64,000 bases of DNA, taken from NCBI RefSeq assembly GCF_000308475.2, contig NZ_BAFT02000058.1:1-64000 (forward strand), read 5' to 3'. This DNA comes from Nocardia brasiliensis NBRC 14402. Lineage in GTDB: Bacteria; Actinomycetota; Actinomycetes; Mycobacteriales; Mycobacteriaceae. Shown piece by piece: positions 45,935-54,225 of the stretch. The notes under the pieces are model-generated. The model did not search any database. It saw only the letters and a list, made by a program, of their open reading frames with translations, and was not told where the DNA came from. Position 1 is the first letter of the stretch; the number at the start of each line of letters is the position of its first letter. The position numbers and the translations under genes are program-made.

Positions 45935-46474
45935 TCACAGTACGCGGAACGCGGTCAGCTGCCAGCCCGCCCGATGCAACGCGACCCGCGCGGCGACCGC
46001 GAAGATCCGGTGGCCACGTTGGTAGGTGCCGTAGACCTCGGCGGTTTTCGGCCCGGCGGGTTCGACGCCGATCTTGGTCAGCTGCGCGGGCCCGAGGGCG
46101 GCGGCCCGCGGTGCGGTCCGGGCCAGCGTCTCCAGCGCGGCGAACACCGACGCGGAGGTCAGCGGCCGCACCTGCGCCACCGCCCGCTTGCCGTCGAGCA
46201 CCTCGAGCACCAGCCGCAGCGAATTCTCCGCGAATCGATGTGCCGCCGAACCTGTTTCGGTCTCGGTCCCGTACGATGTAAGGCGTCCGTCGTGCCGGGC
46301 GCGTCGACCCGCGGCCCGTGCGGAAGACCCGCTGTGTGACGGCATGCGACGGCAGGGCAACGCGGCTCGTGGTGACGAAGCGGCAGATCGTGGCTGCTCC
46401 CCGGCCGCGCGATCCCGGTCCAGTGGCGGTTCGATATGTGGCGCGGGCGAAAGCGACGGTCGCCGACTGTGCAT
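45935..46474 (-). CDS. Rv3235-like protein of unknown function
   Basis: The 179-residue protein has a disordered Arg/Ser-rich N-terminal half and a conserved C-terminal domain: AENSLRLVLEVLDGKRAVAQVRPLTSASVFAALETL, then GTYQRGHRIFAVAARVALHRAGWQLTAFRVL. This matches the actinobacterial Rv3235 family. AGGGGGA lies six bases before ATG 46474. It sits upstream of secA1 on the same strand and may be co-expressed with it. Function unknown. Confidence 0.75.
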   Translation of the reverse strand: MHSRRPSLSPAPHIEPPLDRDRAAGEQPRSAASSPRAALPCRRMPSHSGSSARAAGRRARHDGRLTSYGTETETGSAAHRFAENSLRLVLEVLDGKRAVAQVRPLTSASVFAALETLARTAPRAAALGPAQLTKIGVEPAGPKTAEVYGTYQRGHRIFAVAARVALHRAGWQLTAFRVL

Positions 46475-46654
46475 CCCATGTCCCCCTGTGATCGAATCGA
46501 GTCCCCGAGCTCGAATCAGACAGCCTGCCACGGAAGCCAGGACGGGTAAAGGGGAATGTCGATATCGCCGGATACGCCACAGCGGACGAGCTGAATCGCT
46601 GGGGCGACAGCACAATGGGCGTGAGACGGCATCGGAAAAGGAGCACCGGGCAGC

Positions 46655-48070
46655 GTGATCACGAGACTGACCCCGCAGGACGCGTCCTTCTACCGGCTCG
46701 AGTCGAGCAGTAATCCGATCCATATCGGCTCCCTCGCGATCCTGCGGCACACCGATCCCGATTCGGCTGCCCCCGCGCTCGACTACGACCGGCTCGTCGA
46801 TCTGGTCGAGGCCCGCCTCTCGCTGGTGCCCCGCTATCGCCGCAAGGTGCGCGAGATCCCGCTCGCGCTCGGGCGCCCGGTCTGGGTGGAGGACAGCGCC
46901 TTCGACATCACCTATCACATCCGCCGTTCCGCGCTGCCCGCGCCGGGCACCGACGCCCAGCTGCACGAGCTGGTCGCCCGGCTGTCCTCGCGCCCGCTCG
47001 ACCAGACCCGGCCGCTGTGGGAGATGTACCTGATCGAGGGTCTGTCCGACGGCCGCTGCGCGCTGTTCACCAAGACGCATTCCGCGCTGGTCGACGGCGA
47101 TACCGCGCTGGAGATCGGGCACGTCGTGCTCGACGCGGGCCCCTCGCCGCGCGAACTCGCCGACGATGCGTGGCGCGCCCCACGCGAGCCCGACGATATG
47201 GAACTGCTGCTCGGCGCGCTGACCCACCTGGCCGCGCAGCCGCGCGAAGCACTCGAGGTGGCCCGGCACGCGGGCGGGCAGGCGTTCGCGGTGATCGGCG
47301 CCGCCGGGCGGGCGGTGGACTCGGTGGTCACCGCGGTGCGTGCGGCGGCGAGCGGCACCCCGGACAGCCCGCTCAACGCGCGCATCTCGCGCAACCGGCG
47401 CTTCGATGTGGTGCGGACCGAACTGGAGGACTACCGCAAGATCCGCAAGCGCTTCGACTGCTCGATCAACGACGTCATCCTCGCGGTGGTCACCGGCGCG
47501 TTGCGCAACTGGCTGCTGTCGCGGGGCGAGACGCTCACCGAGCCGACCACGCTGCGGGCCGTGGTGCCGATGTCGGTGTACGTCGACGGGGTGGACGGCG
47601 CCCGGCTCAACCCGGCGAGCGAGGTGTCCTCGTTCCTGATCGACCTGCCGGTCGGCGAGCCCAATCCGGTGATGCGGCTCTCGCACATCGCGCACGCCAC
47701 CGAGGCCAACGGCAGGCAGCGGCGCGGGGTGCGGGCCCGGACCCTGGTCCATCTCGCCGGGTTCGCTCCGGCGAGCCTGCATGCGATGAGTGTGCGTGCG
47801 GCGAGTACGTTCGCAGAGCACACGTTCAATCTGGTGATCACCAACGCGCCGGGTCCGCAGACGCCGATGTATATCGGCGGCGCGCGGATGCTGGAGATGT
47901 ATCCGGTGTCGCCGCTGCTGCGCAACCAGGCCTCGAGCATCGGGATCACGTCCTACGACGGACGGGTCTTCTACGGACTCAACGCCGACCGCGACGCGAT
48001 GGCCGACATCGGCGTGCTGGCCGCGTCGGTGCGCGATTCCATGGAGGAGATGCTCGGTGCCTGCGTCTGA
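46655..48070 (+). CDS. WS/DGAT-family acyltransferase (Tgs3-like) with altered active site
   Basis: The 471-residue protein has the wax ester synthase/diacylglycerol acyltransferase layout: MITRLTPQDASFYRLESSSNPIHIGSLAIL, later NDVILAVVTGALRNWLL and NLVITNAPGPQTPMYIGGA. The family joins acyl-CoA to diacylglycerol or fatty alcohol for storage lipid. The usual HHxxxDG active site reads HSALVDG here, so the second His, generally the catalytic base, is Ser. It may therefore be inactive or do different chemistry. GTG 46655 starts the gene. It heads a lipid cluster with the Rv3231c-like gene, reductase and desaturases. Confidence 0.88.
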   Translation: MITRLTPQDASFYRLESSSNPIHIGSLAILRHTDPDSAAPALDYDRLVDLVEARLSLVPRYRRKVREIPLALGRPVWVEDSAFDITYHIRRSALPAPGTDAQLHELVARLSSRPLDQTRPLWEMYLIEGLSDGRCALFTKTHSALVDGDTALEIGHVVLDAGPSPRELADDAWRAPREPDDMELLLGALTHLAAQPREALEVARHAGGQAFAVIGAAGRAVDSVVTAVRAAASGTPDSPLNARISRNRRFDVVRTELEDYRKIRKRFDCSINDVILAVVTGALRNWLLSRGETLTEPTTLRAVVPMSVYVDGVDGARLNPASEVSSFLIDLPVGEPNPVMRLSHIAHATEANGRQRRGVRARTLVHLAGFAPASLHAMSVRAASTFAEHTFNLVITNAPGPQTPMYIGGARMLEMYPVSPLLRNQASSIGITSYDGRVFYGLNADRDAMADIGVLAASVRDSMEEMLGACV

Positions 48071-48080
48071 TCAGGAGAAA

Positions 48081-48620
48081 ATGCGGGTCTACATTCCCGC
48101 TACGGTGCCGATGCTGCGCGAGCTCGTCGCGAACCGGGAACTACGCCCGGTCGGCGGGACCGCGTTCGCGGTGACCCCGGCGCTGCGCGAGGCCTACGCC
48201 TCGGGTGACGACGAGGAGCTGGCCGAGGTGGCGATGGGCGAGGCCGCGCGGGCCTCGCTGCGCCTGCTCGCCGCCGAACGCGACGATCTCGACGAACCGG
48301 CCGACGACGCCGAACCGGTGCCCACCGGCCGGCCGGTCTATCGGCGCGCGGTGATCGCCGCCGACGTGACCGGCGCCAAGTTGCGGCCCGATCTCGACGA
48401 CGCCGTGGTGAAGCTGCCGGGACTGCTGACCTACGACCAGATCGGCAGCGTGCACGTCGACCTGGCCCAGGCCGAACCGGAGGTGGCCAAGGCCGTCGAC
48501 GTGGTGGACGCCGCGGACCTCGGCGACACCGACGCCGAATTCGTGCTCGGCGACGCCGAGGACCACCAGCTCGCCTGGTATGCCGCGCAGGAACTGCCGT
48601 TCCTGCTCGAATTGCTCTGA
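48081..48620 (+). CDS. Rv3231c-like (DUF6912-type) protein
   Basis: The product (179 residues from ATG 48081) begins MRVYIPATVPMLRELV, the conserved start I recall for the Rv3231c family, and contains RRAVIAADVTGAKLRPDLDDAVVKLPGLLTYDQIGSVHVD. It is acidic and soluble; function unknown. AGGAG lies just before the ATG. A GTG 24 bases earlier would overlap the acyltransferase stop. Gene order with the reductase and desaturase matches Rv3229c-Rv3231c. Confidence 0.75.
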   Translation: MRVYIPATVPMLRELVANRELRPVGGTAFAVTPALREAYASGDDEELAEVAMGEAARASLRLLAAERDDLDEPADDAEPVPTGRPVYRRAVIAADVTGAKLRPDLDDAVVKLPGLLTYDQIGSVHVDLAQAEPEVAKAVDVVDAADLGDTDAEFVLGDAEDHQLAWYAAQELPFLLELL

Positions 48621-48665
48621 GCCGCGATCACCGCACCACGGCCCCGAGGCGCTCCCCGGCCGAAC

Positions 48666-48679
48666 CTACGATGCCGTAA
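48666..48679 (+). promoter_or_regulatory. Desaturase-type operator half-palindrome upstream of the reductase gene
   Basis: CTACGATGCCGTAA, 54 bp before the reductase start, has the TAC-N7-GTAA layout also found twice upstream of the second desaturase gene (51723 and 51738). The shared motif suggests common control. Confidence 0.5.
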
Positions 48680-48732
48680 CCTTGCTGTGGCGTGGGCAGC
48701 GCATCCGACGAACAGGAAGACGAACGGCAGCG

Positions 48733-49932
48733 ATGAGCTCGAAAAATGGGGGATTCTCCGTGCGCGGCGTGCGGGAGTGGCTGGAAGCTCCGGCCGCGAG
48801 CGTCGCCGAACGCGGCGGCAAGTTGAACGTGCTGCGGGGAGCCGTGGCCCGGGTCACCACCCCGTTGCTGCCGGACGACTACCTGCACCTGGCCAACCCG
48901 CTGTGGTCGGCGCGCGAGCTGCGCGGCCGAATCGTGGACGTGCGCAAGGAAACCGCCGACTCGGCCACCCTGGTGATCAAGCCGGGCTGGGGCTTCGACT
49001 TCAAATACGAACCCGGTCAGTACATCGGCATCGGCGTGCTCGTCGACGGCCGCTGGCACTGGCGTTCCTATTCGCTGACCTGCCCGCCGAACTGGTCGGA
49101 CCCGGGCGTCGGCGGTAAACGGGTCATCTCGATCGCGGTCAAGGCGATGCCGGAGGGTTTCCTGTCCAGCCACCTGGTCAGCGGTGTCCCGGTCGGCACC
49201 GTGGTGCGCCTGGCCGCGCCGCAGGGCGGTTTCGTGCTGCCCTACCCGCCGCCGGAGCGGGTGCTGTTCCTCACCGCGGGCAGCGGCATCACCCCGGTCA
49301 TGGCGATGCTGCGGGCGATGGACCGGCGCGATCTGGTCACCGACGTGGTGCACCTGCACTCCGCGCGCACCGCGCAGGACGTGATGTTCGGCGCCGAGCT
49401 GCGCGATCTGCACGACCGGTATGCCACTACCCACCCCGCCGACTCCGTCGGCGACCGTCCCCCGGCGAGTTTCACCTCCCACCTGCACCTCACCGGCGAG
49501 CAAGGCAAGTTCGCGCTGGCCGACCTGGACACGAAGTTCCCCGACTGGCGCGAGCGCCAGACCTGGGCCTGCGGCCCGGCCGCGATGCTCGACGAGATCG
49601 AGCACCACTGGCGCGAGGCCGGCCTGGCCGACCAGTTGCACGTCGAGCGATTCGAGATCGAGCGCTCCGCGGTGGGCGAGGGCGGCACGGTCAGTTTCGG
49701 CAAGACCGGGCGGACGGTCGAGGTGGACGGCGCGACCAGTCTGCTGGAGGCGGGCGAGTCGGCCGGCGTGCAGATGCCGTTCGGCTGCCGGATGGGCATC
49801 TGCCAAACCTGTGTCGTGACACTGAGTTCCGGCTACGTGCGCGATCTGCGCAACGGCGACGAGCATCGCGAAGGCGACAAGGTGCAGACCTGCATCTCCG
49901 CTGCGGCGGGGGACTGCACGCTCGACGTCTAG
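48733..49932 (+). CDS. Ferredoxin reductase partner of DesA3 (Rv3230c-like)
   Basis: The 399-residue protein has an FAD domain (RHWRSYSLTCPP-like region WHWRSYSLT), an NAD-binding domain (RVLFLTAGSGITPVMAMLRAM) and a C-terminal plant-type [2Fe-2S] domain with CRMGICQTC and a final Cys in VQTCISA. In M. tuberculosis Rv3230c transfers electrons from NADPH to the stearoyl-CoA desaturase DesA3. ATG 48733 starts the homology. The first desaturase gene follows after 105 bp. Confidence 0.92.
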   Translation: MSSKNGGFSVRGVREWLEAPAASVAERGGKLNVLRGAVARVTTPLLPDDYLHLANPLWSARELRGRIVDVRKETADSATLVIKPGWGFDFKYEPGQYIGIGVLVDGRWHWRSYSLTCPPNWSDPGVGGKRVISIAVKAMPEGFLSSHLVSGVPVGTVVRLAAPQGGFVLPYPPPERVLFLTAGSGITPVMAMLRAMDRRDLVTDVVHLHSARTAQDVMFGAELRDLHDRYATTHPADSVGDRPPASFTSHLHLTGEQGKFALADLDTKFPDWRERQTWACGPAAMLDEIEHHWREAGLADQLHVERFEIERSAVGEGGTVSFGKTGRTVEVDGATSLLEAGESAGVQMPFGCRMGICQTCVVTLSSGYVRDLRNGDEHREGDKVQTCISAAAGDCTLDV

Positions 49933-50037
49933 ACGACGCCACGGCGCGCCGGGCAACGCGGCCCGGCGACGACGACACGGCAGCACGGGGCACCCTTGGG
50001 TACCCTCGAAGCAAATCGAGTAGGGAAAGGACCCCCG

Positions 50038-51477
50038 GTGGCCATCACCGATATTCAGGCGTTCGCCCATCTCACGGCGGCCGACATCGAGACACTGGGG
50101 CAGGAACTCGATTCGATCCGGCGTTCGGTGGAGCAGTCGCGCGGCGCACGTGACGCGAAGTACATCCGGCGCACCATCGCCGCGCAGCGCGGCCTCGAGG
50201 TGGCCGGGCGTGCGGTGCTGTTCGGCAGCCGCAACCGGTGGGCCTGGCTCACCGGCACCGCGTTGCTGTCGGTCGCCAAGATCATCGAGAACATGGAGCT
50301 CGGGCACAACGTCAGCCACGGGCAATGGGACTGGATGAACGATCCGGAGATCCACTCCAGCTCCTGGGAGTGGGATATGACGGGGCCCTCGTCGCAGTGG
50401 CGGCGGGCGCACAACTACTCCCACCACACCTATACCAACGTGCTCGGCAAGGATGAGGACCTCGGCTTCGGCATCCTGCGGATGACCCGCGACGAGCCGT
50501 GGAAGCCGATCCACCTGGTGCAGCCGGTGGCGAACCTGGTGCTCGCGGCCACCTTCGAGTGGGGCATCGCGCTGCACGACTGGAGCATCGAGAAGGAACT
50601 GGCCGACACCCCGCGCTGGGAAGTGATGTCGCCGCCGAACGTGGAGTTCGGTCGCAAGATCGCCCGCCAGGTGACCAAGGACTTCCTGCTCTACCCGGCG
50701 CTCACCGGCCCGGCGTTCAAGTCGACGCTGAAGGCGAACGCGACCGCGAATCTGATCCGCAACCTGTGGGCCTACGCCGTGATCTTCTGCGGCCACTTCC
50801 CCGACGGCGCCGAGAAGTTCACCATCGAACAGCTCGAGGGTGAGACCAGCGGCGAATGGTATCTGCGGCAGATGCTCGGCAGTGCCAATTTCAAGGCGGG
50901 TCCCGCCATGGCGTTCATGAGCGGCAATCTCTGCTACCAGATCGAACACCACCTGTTCCCGGACCTGCCGAGCAATCGGTACCCGGAGATCGCGGTGCGG
51001 GTGCGCGAACTGTGCGACAAGTACGACCTGCCGTACACCACGGGCTCGCTCGGCAAGCAGTACCTGCTCGCCTTCCGGACCATCCACAAGCTGGCCCTGC
51101 CGGACCGCTTCCTGAAGGCCACCTCCGACAACGCGCCCGAGACCTCCTCGGAACGCAAGTTCGCGGGCATCACGCTGCCGTCGCTGCCCAGCGCGGAGAC
51201 GGCGCACTGGCTCGGCGTCGACCCGGAAACCGGGCAGCGCCGCGGCCTGCGCTCTGCCCTGCGCGAGGCCAAGGTGGTGCTGAAGGAGAAGGCCCAGCAG
51301 GAGAAGGAGATGCTGCGCGAGGCCAAGCGCGCCCTCAAGGAGAAGGCCGAGCACGAAAAGGTGGTGCTGCGCGAGGCCACCCAGGCCCTGCAGGACCGAG
51401 CCCGCCAAGAGCAGGCTTCGCTGCGCCGAAAGGCCGTACGCGAGAGGGCTTTGTGGCGACTGCGGCGTAGCCGCTAG
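50038..51477 (+). CDS. DesA3-type acyl-CoA desaturase with 18-residue repeat tail
   Basis: The 479-residue membrane desaturase has the three His boxes for the di-iron centre: GHNVSH (90-94), HNYSHH (125-130) and QIEHH (about 300). It introduces a double bond into fatty acyl-CoA (stearoyl-CoA delta-9 in the mycobacterial relative), fed by the upstream reductase. After the normal end (about 405) comes an extra tail of three near-exact 18-residue repeats (LREAKVVLKEKAQQEKEM and variants, 408-461) plus a basic partial copy, predicted as one long charged helix. GTG 50038 has AAAGGA upstream. The tail is missing from the paralogue next door. Confidence 0.92.
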   Translation: MAITDIQAFAHLTAADIETLGQELDSIRRSVEQSRGARDAKYIRRTIAAQRGLEVAGRAVLFGSRNRWAWLTGTALLSVAKIIENMELGHNVSHGQWDWMNDPEIHSSSWEWDMTGPSSQWRRAHNYSHHTYTNVLGKDEDLGFGILRMTRDEPWKPIHLVQPVANLVLAATFEWGIALHDWSIEKELADTPRWEVMSPPNVEFGRKIARQVTKDFLLYPALTGPAFKSTLKANATANLIRNLWAYAVIFCGHFPDGAEKFTIEQLEGETSGEWYLRQMLGSANFKAGPAMAFMSGNLCYQIEHHLFPDLPSNRYPEIAVRVRELCDKYDLPYTTGSLGKQYLLAFRTIHKLALPDRFLKATSDNAPETSSERKFAGITLPSLPSAETAHWLGVDPETGQRRGLRSALREAKVVLKEKAQQEKEMLREAKRALKEKAEHEKVVLREATQALQDRARQEQASLRRKAVRERALWRLRRSR

Positions 51478-51488
51478 CCGACCCGGGA

Positions 51489-51516
51489 CACCGGTACCCG
51501 CACCCGGGTACCGGTG
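51489..51516 (+). terminator. Terminator after the first desaturase gene
   Basis: A perfect 12-bp stem (CACCGGTACCCG, 51489-51500, with 51505-51516) and 4-base loop begins 12 bases after the stop. The second desaturase therefore has its own promoter. Confidence 0.75.
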
Positions 51517-51722
51517 CGCACTCCGCCTGCCGGGAGACGAAGCACACGGCTTGCGCGGAGCGGGCTCGCGGGTGCAAACCGAGCGTCCGCGTGACTGACG
51601 GCCGCGATGGAAGGCTATGCGGGAGAAGGCTTTACGCCGCACTGCGGACGCCGCCCAATTACCATCTTCCGATCGTGTTCGCAATGCGGGATTTGCCACA
51701 CCGCGGTGGCGCAGCTCGTAAC

Positions 51723-51751
51723 CTACGGTCACGTAACTTACGGTACTGTAA
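51723..51751 (+). promoter_or_regulatory. Tandem palindromic operator at the second desaturase gene
   Basis: Two overlapping-phase sites, CTACGGTCACGTAA (51723-51736) and TTACGGTACTGTAA (51738-51751), lie 15 bases apart immediately before ATG 51757. The second is a perfect TTAC-N-GTAC-N-GTAA palindrome. GTAAC recurs at 51717, 51733 and 51748. Position at or over the start codon region indicates repression, probably by a TetR-type fatty-acid sensor. Confidence 0.65.
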
Positions 51752-51756
51752 CCGCC

Positions 51757-53013
51757 ATGGCGATCTCGGATGTCAAGGAATACGCACACCTCACCGAGGC
51801 CGACGTGGAAGCACTCGGCGCGGAGTTCGACGCGATTCGTCGCGATATCGAGGAATCGCGCGGTGCGCGCGACGCGAACTACATCCGTAACGTCATCCGG
51901 CTCCAGCGCGCCCTCGAGATCGGCGGCCGCGGCGTCCTGTTCGCCAGCTTCCTACCGCCCGCCTGGATCGCCGGCGTCGCCATGCTCAGCACCGCCAAGA
52001 TCATCGAGAACATGGAGATCGGGCACAACACCATGCACGGCCAGTGGGACTGGATGAACGATCCGGAAATCCACTCCAGCTCCTGGGAATGGGACAACGC
52101 GGGCGCGGCCAAGCACTGGAAGCACACGCACAACTACCTGCACCACAAGTACACCAATGTGCTCGGCATGGACGACGACATCGGCTACGGCCTGCTGCGC
52201 GTCACCCGCGACCAGCGGTGGAAGCCGTTCAACCTGGGCAACCCGATCTACAACCTGGTGCTGCAGCTGCTGTTCGAATACGGCGTCTCGATCCAGCACA
52301 TGGAGCTGGGCAAGCTGGCCGCGGGCCGGTTCAAGCCGGGCACGCCCGAGCGCGCCGAGTTCGACCGCAAGCGCACCGAGGCGCTGACCAAGATGGGCAA
52401 GCAGATCCTCAAGGATTACGTGATCTTCCCCGCCCTCACCGGTCCGGCCTTCCTCACCACGCTCACCGCCAACCTGGCCGCCAACGCCATCCGCAACGTG
52501 TGGTCCAACGCCGTGATCTTCTGCGGTCACTTCCCCGACGGCGCGGAGAAGTTCACCAAGGCCGATATCGACAACGAGACCAAGGGCCAGTGGTACCTGC
52601 GGCAGATGCTCGGCAGCGCCAACATCTCCGGCGGTCCGCTCACCCACTTCATGACGGGCAATCTGAGCCACCAGATCGAACATCACCTGTTCCCCGATCT
52701 GCCGAGCAACCGGTACGCCGAGATCGCGGTCCGGGTCCGGGAGCTCGCCGAGAAGTACGACCTGCCCTACACCACCGGCTCGCTGCCGGTGCAGTACTTC
52801 AAGGCCTGGCGCACCATCCTCAAGCTCTCGCTGCCGAACAAGTACCTGCGCGACACCGCCGACGATGCGCCCGAGACCGCCTCGGAACGCAAGTTCGCGG
52901 GCAACACCGTCGCCACCATCGACCCGGTCACCGGTAAGCGGCGCGGCCTGCGCACCGCCCTCGCCGCCGGACGCCGCCGCCTGAACCGCCGCACCCCCGC
53001 ATACGCGGGCTGA
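51757..53013 (+). CDS. Second DesA3-type acyl-CoA desaturase
   Basis: The 418-residue paralogue of the preceding gene shares nearly all core segments (KIIENME-GHN, GQWDWMNDPEIHSSSWEWD, NAVIFCGHFPDGAEKFT, HLFPDLPSNRY). His boxes are GHNTMH, HNYLHH and HQIEHH. It lacks the repeat tail and ends with a short basic segment (RRRLNRRTPAYAG). ATG 51757 directly follows a strong operator-like palindrome and has no clear ribosome-binding site, so the message may be leaderless. Likely delta-9 desaturation of acyl-CoA. Confidence 0.92.
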   Translation: MAISDVKEYAHLTEADVEALGAEFDAIRRDIEESRGARDANYIRNVIRLQRALEIGGRGVLFASFLPPAWIAGVAMLSTAKIIENMEIGHNTMHGQWDWMNDPEIHSSSWEWDNAGAAKHWKHTHNYLHHKYTNVLGMDDDIGYGLLRVTRDQRWKPFNLGNPIYNLVLQLLFEYGVSIQHMELGKLAAGRFKPGTPERAEFDRKRTEALTKMGKQILKDYVIFPALTGPAFLTTLTANLAANAIRNVWSNAVIFCGHFPDGAEKFTKADIDNETKGQWYLRQMLGSANISGGPLTHFMTGNLSHQIEHHLFPDLPSNRYAEIAVRVRELAEKYDLPYTTGSLPVQYFKAWRTILKLSLPNKYLRDTADDAPETASERKFAGNTVATIDPVTGKRRGLRTALAAGRRRLNRRTPAYAG

Positions 53014-53027
53014 ACCGCCTCCCCCCG

Positions 53028-53093
53028 CACCCTTTCCGTCCTCTCGCACCCGTTTCCGCTGGGCACAGCGGGTGCGCGAACACGGAAAGGGTG
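53028..53093. terminator. Two-level hairpin between desaturase and bluB
   Basis: Outer arms CACCCTTTCCGT (53028-53039) and its complement (53082-53093) and inner arms CGCACCCG (53045-53052) with CGGGTGCG (53069-53076) form a nested structure 15 bases after the desaturase stop. Confidence 0.6.
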
Positions 53094-53132
53094 CGTGTTC
53101 GTTGCGGCGGACCCGGCTGGTTGACTGAGCGC

Positions 53133-53768
53133 GTGGGTGCTGACGGTCTGAGTGTTTACGACGCGATCCGGTTGCGGCGCGACGTGCGGGCGGAGTTCAC
53201 CGGCGAGGTGCTCGACGACAGCACGCTGTGGCGGTTGCTGGAGGCCGCGCACCGGGCGCCCAGCGTCGGTAATTCGCAGCCCTGGGATTTCGTGGTGGTG
53301 CGGGACCCGGCCACGCTGCGCGCCTTCGCCGCGCACGTGGCGGACAAGCGCGTCGAGTTCCGCGACGCGCTCCCGCCGGAGCGGGCCGCGACCTTCGAAC
53401 CGATCAAGATCGAGGGCATCGTCGAGAGCGGCACCGGGATCGTGGTGACCTACGATCCCGGCCGCGGCGGACCGCAGGTGCTCGGCCGCGCCACCATCCC
53501 CGAGACAGGCGTCTTCTCCGCGGTGCTCGCGATCCAGAATCTCTGGCTCGCCGCGACCGCCGAGGGCATCGGGGTCGGCTGGGTGTCGTTCTACGCGCCC
53601 GAATTCCTCGCCGAACTCGTCGGGCTGCCCCCGGGCGTGCATCCGGTCGCGTGGCTATGCGCCGGACCGGTGCACAGCTTCCAGCAGATCCCCGATCTGG
53701 AACGCTTCGGCTGGCGCACCGGGCGTCCGCTGGCCGAGGCCGTGCACCACGAGGTCTACCGAAAGTAG
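53133..53768 (+). CDS. bluB: 5,6-dimethylbenzimidazole synthase BluB
   Basis: The 212-residue flavoenzyme splits reduced FMN with oxygen to form the lower ligand of vitamin B12. Family marks are YDAIRLRRDVRAEF, LEAAHRAPSVGNSQPWDFVVV, TYDPGRGGPQVLGRATIPETGVFSAVLAIQNLWLAA and GVGWVSFYAPEFL. GTG 53133 is placed just before the first conserved segment. No other cobalamin genes are in the window, so it acts with a remote pathway. Confidence 0.93.
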   Translation: MGADGLSVYDAIRLRRDVRAEFTGEVLDDSTLWRLLEAAHRAPSVGNSQPWDFVVVRDPATLRAFAAHVADKRVEFRDALPPERAATFEPIKIEGIVESGTGIVVTYDPGRGGPQVLGRATIPETGVFSAVLAIQNLWLAATAEGIGVGWVSFYAPEFLAELVGLPPGVHPVAWLCAGPVHSFQQIPDLERFGWRTGRPLAEAVHHEVYRK

Positions 53769-53905
53769 TTCGCTGTATTGCATTTTGATGCACACTCCGG
53801 CGCGTCGTGCGGCGTGTCCCAGTGCATCCGCGCAGAATGTCTGCGTCCCCGCGCCACGACCGGAGGCATGGGGGTCGGGGTCGTGGGGTTCAGCTGCTCA
53901 TCAAT

Positions 53906-53929
53906 TGGGTACGTCCTTGTACGCACCCA
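53906..53929 (+). promoter_or_regulatory. Inverted repeat upstream of the small unknown gene
   Basis: TGGGTACGT (53906-53914) and ACGCACCCA (53921-53929) pair at 8 of 9 positions, 38 bp before ATG 53967. A second short repeat, TGCAT-TTTG-ATGCA, is at 53779-53792. Either may be an operator for the small gene. Confidence 0.4.
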
Positions 53930-53966
53930 TCTCGGATGCAGCGTTCTTCGGCTCAGGAGGTTTGCC

Positions 53967-54209
53967 ATGGCCAATGTCGACGCCGTCCGGCTGTCGAACG
54001 AGCTTGGCATCGATCTGGCACACGCAATGCTGCGCCTGCGCAGGGAGGGCCGCCCCGGCGAGTCCAACCACGACACGTGCCTGCGGATCATCGCCGACGA
54101 GGTCCGCAAACCGCAGACCCCGAAGCGCGACACCCACGTGTTCCGGACACGTCCCGCGGCGGACGGCACATTGCCGCTGCTACCACCCACCCGCGCCCGG
54201 CACCGCTGA
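53967..54209 (+). CDS. Small unknown protein before the repeat array
   Basis: The 80-residue product starts MANVDAVRLSNELGIDLAHA, continues with charged helices (LRLRREGRPGESNHDTCLRIIADEVRKPQ) and ends in a Pro/Arg-rich tail (LPLLPPTRARHR). The ribosome-binding site CAGGAGG six bases before ATG 53967 is near ideal, which supports a real gene. I recognise no family. It ends four bases before the region of degenerate tandem repeats. Confidence 0.65.
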   Translation: MANVDAVRLSNELGIDLAHAMLRLRREGRPGESNHDTCLRIIADEVRKPQTPKRDTHVFRTRPAADGTLPLLPPTRARHR

Positions 54210-54225
54210 CCCGTACCCGGATCGC

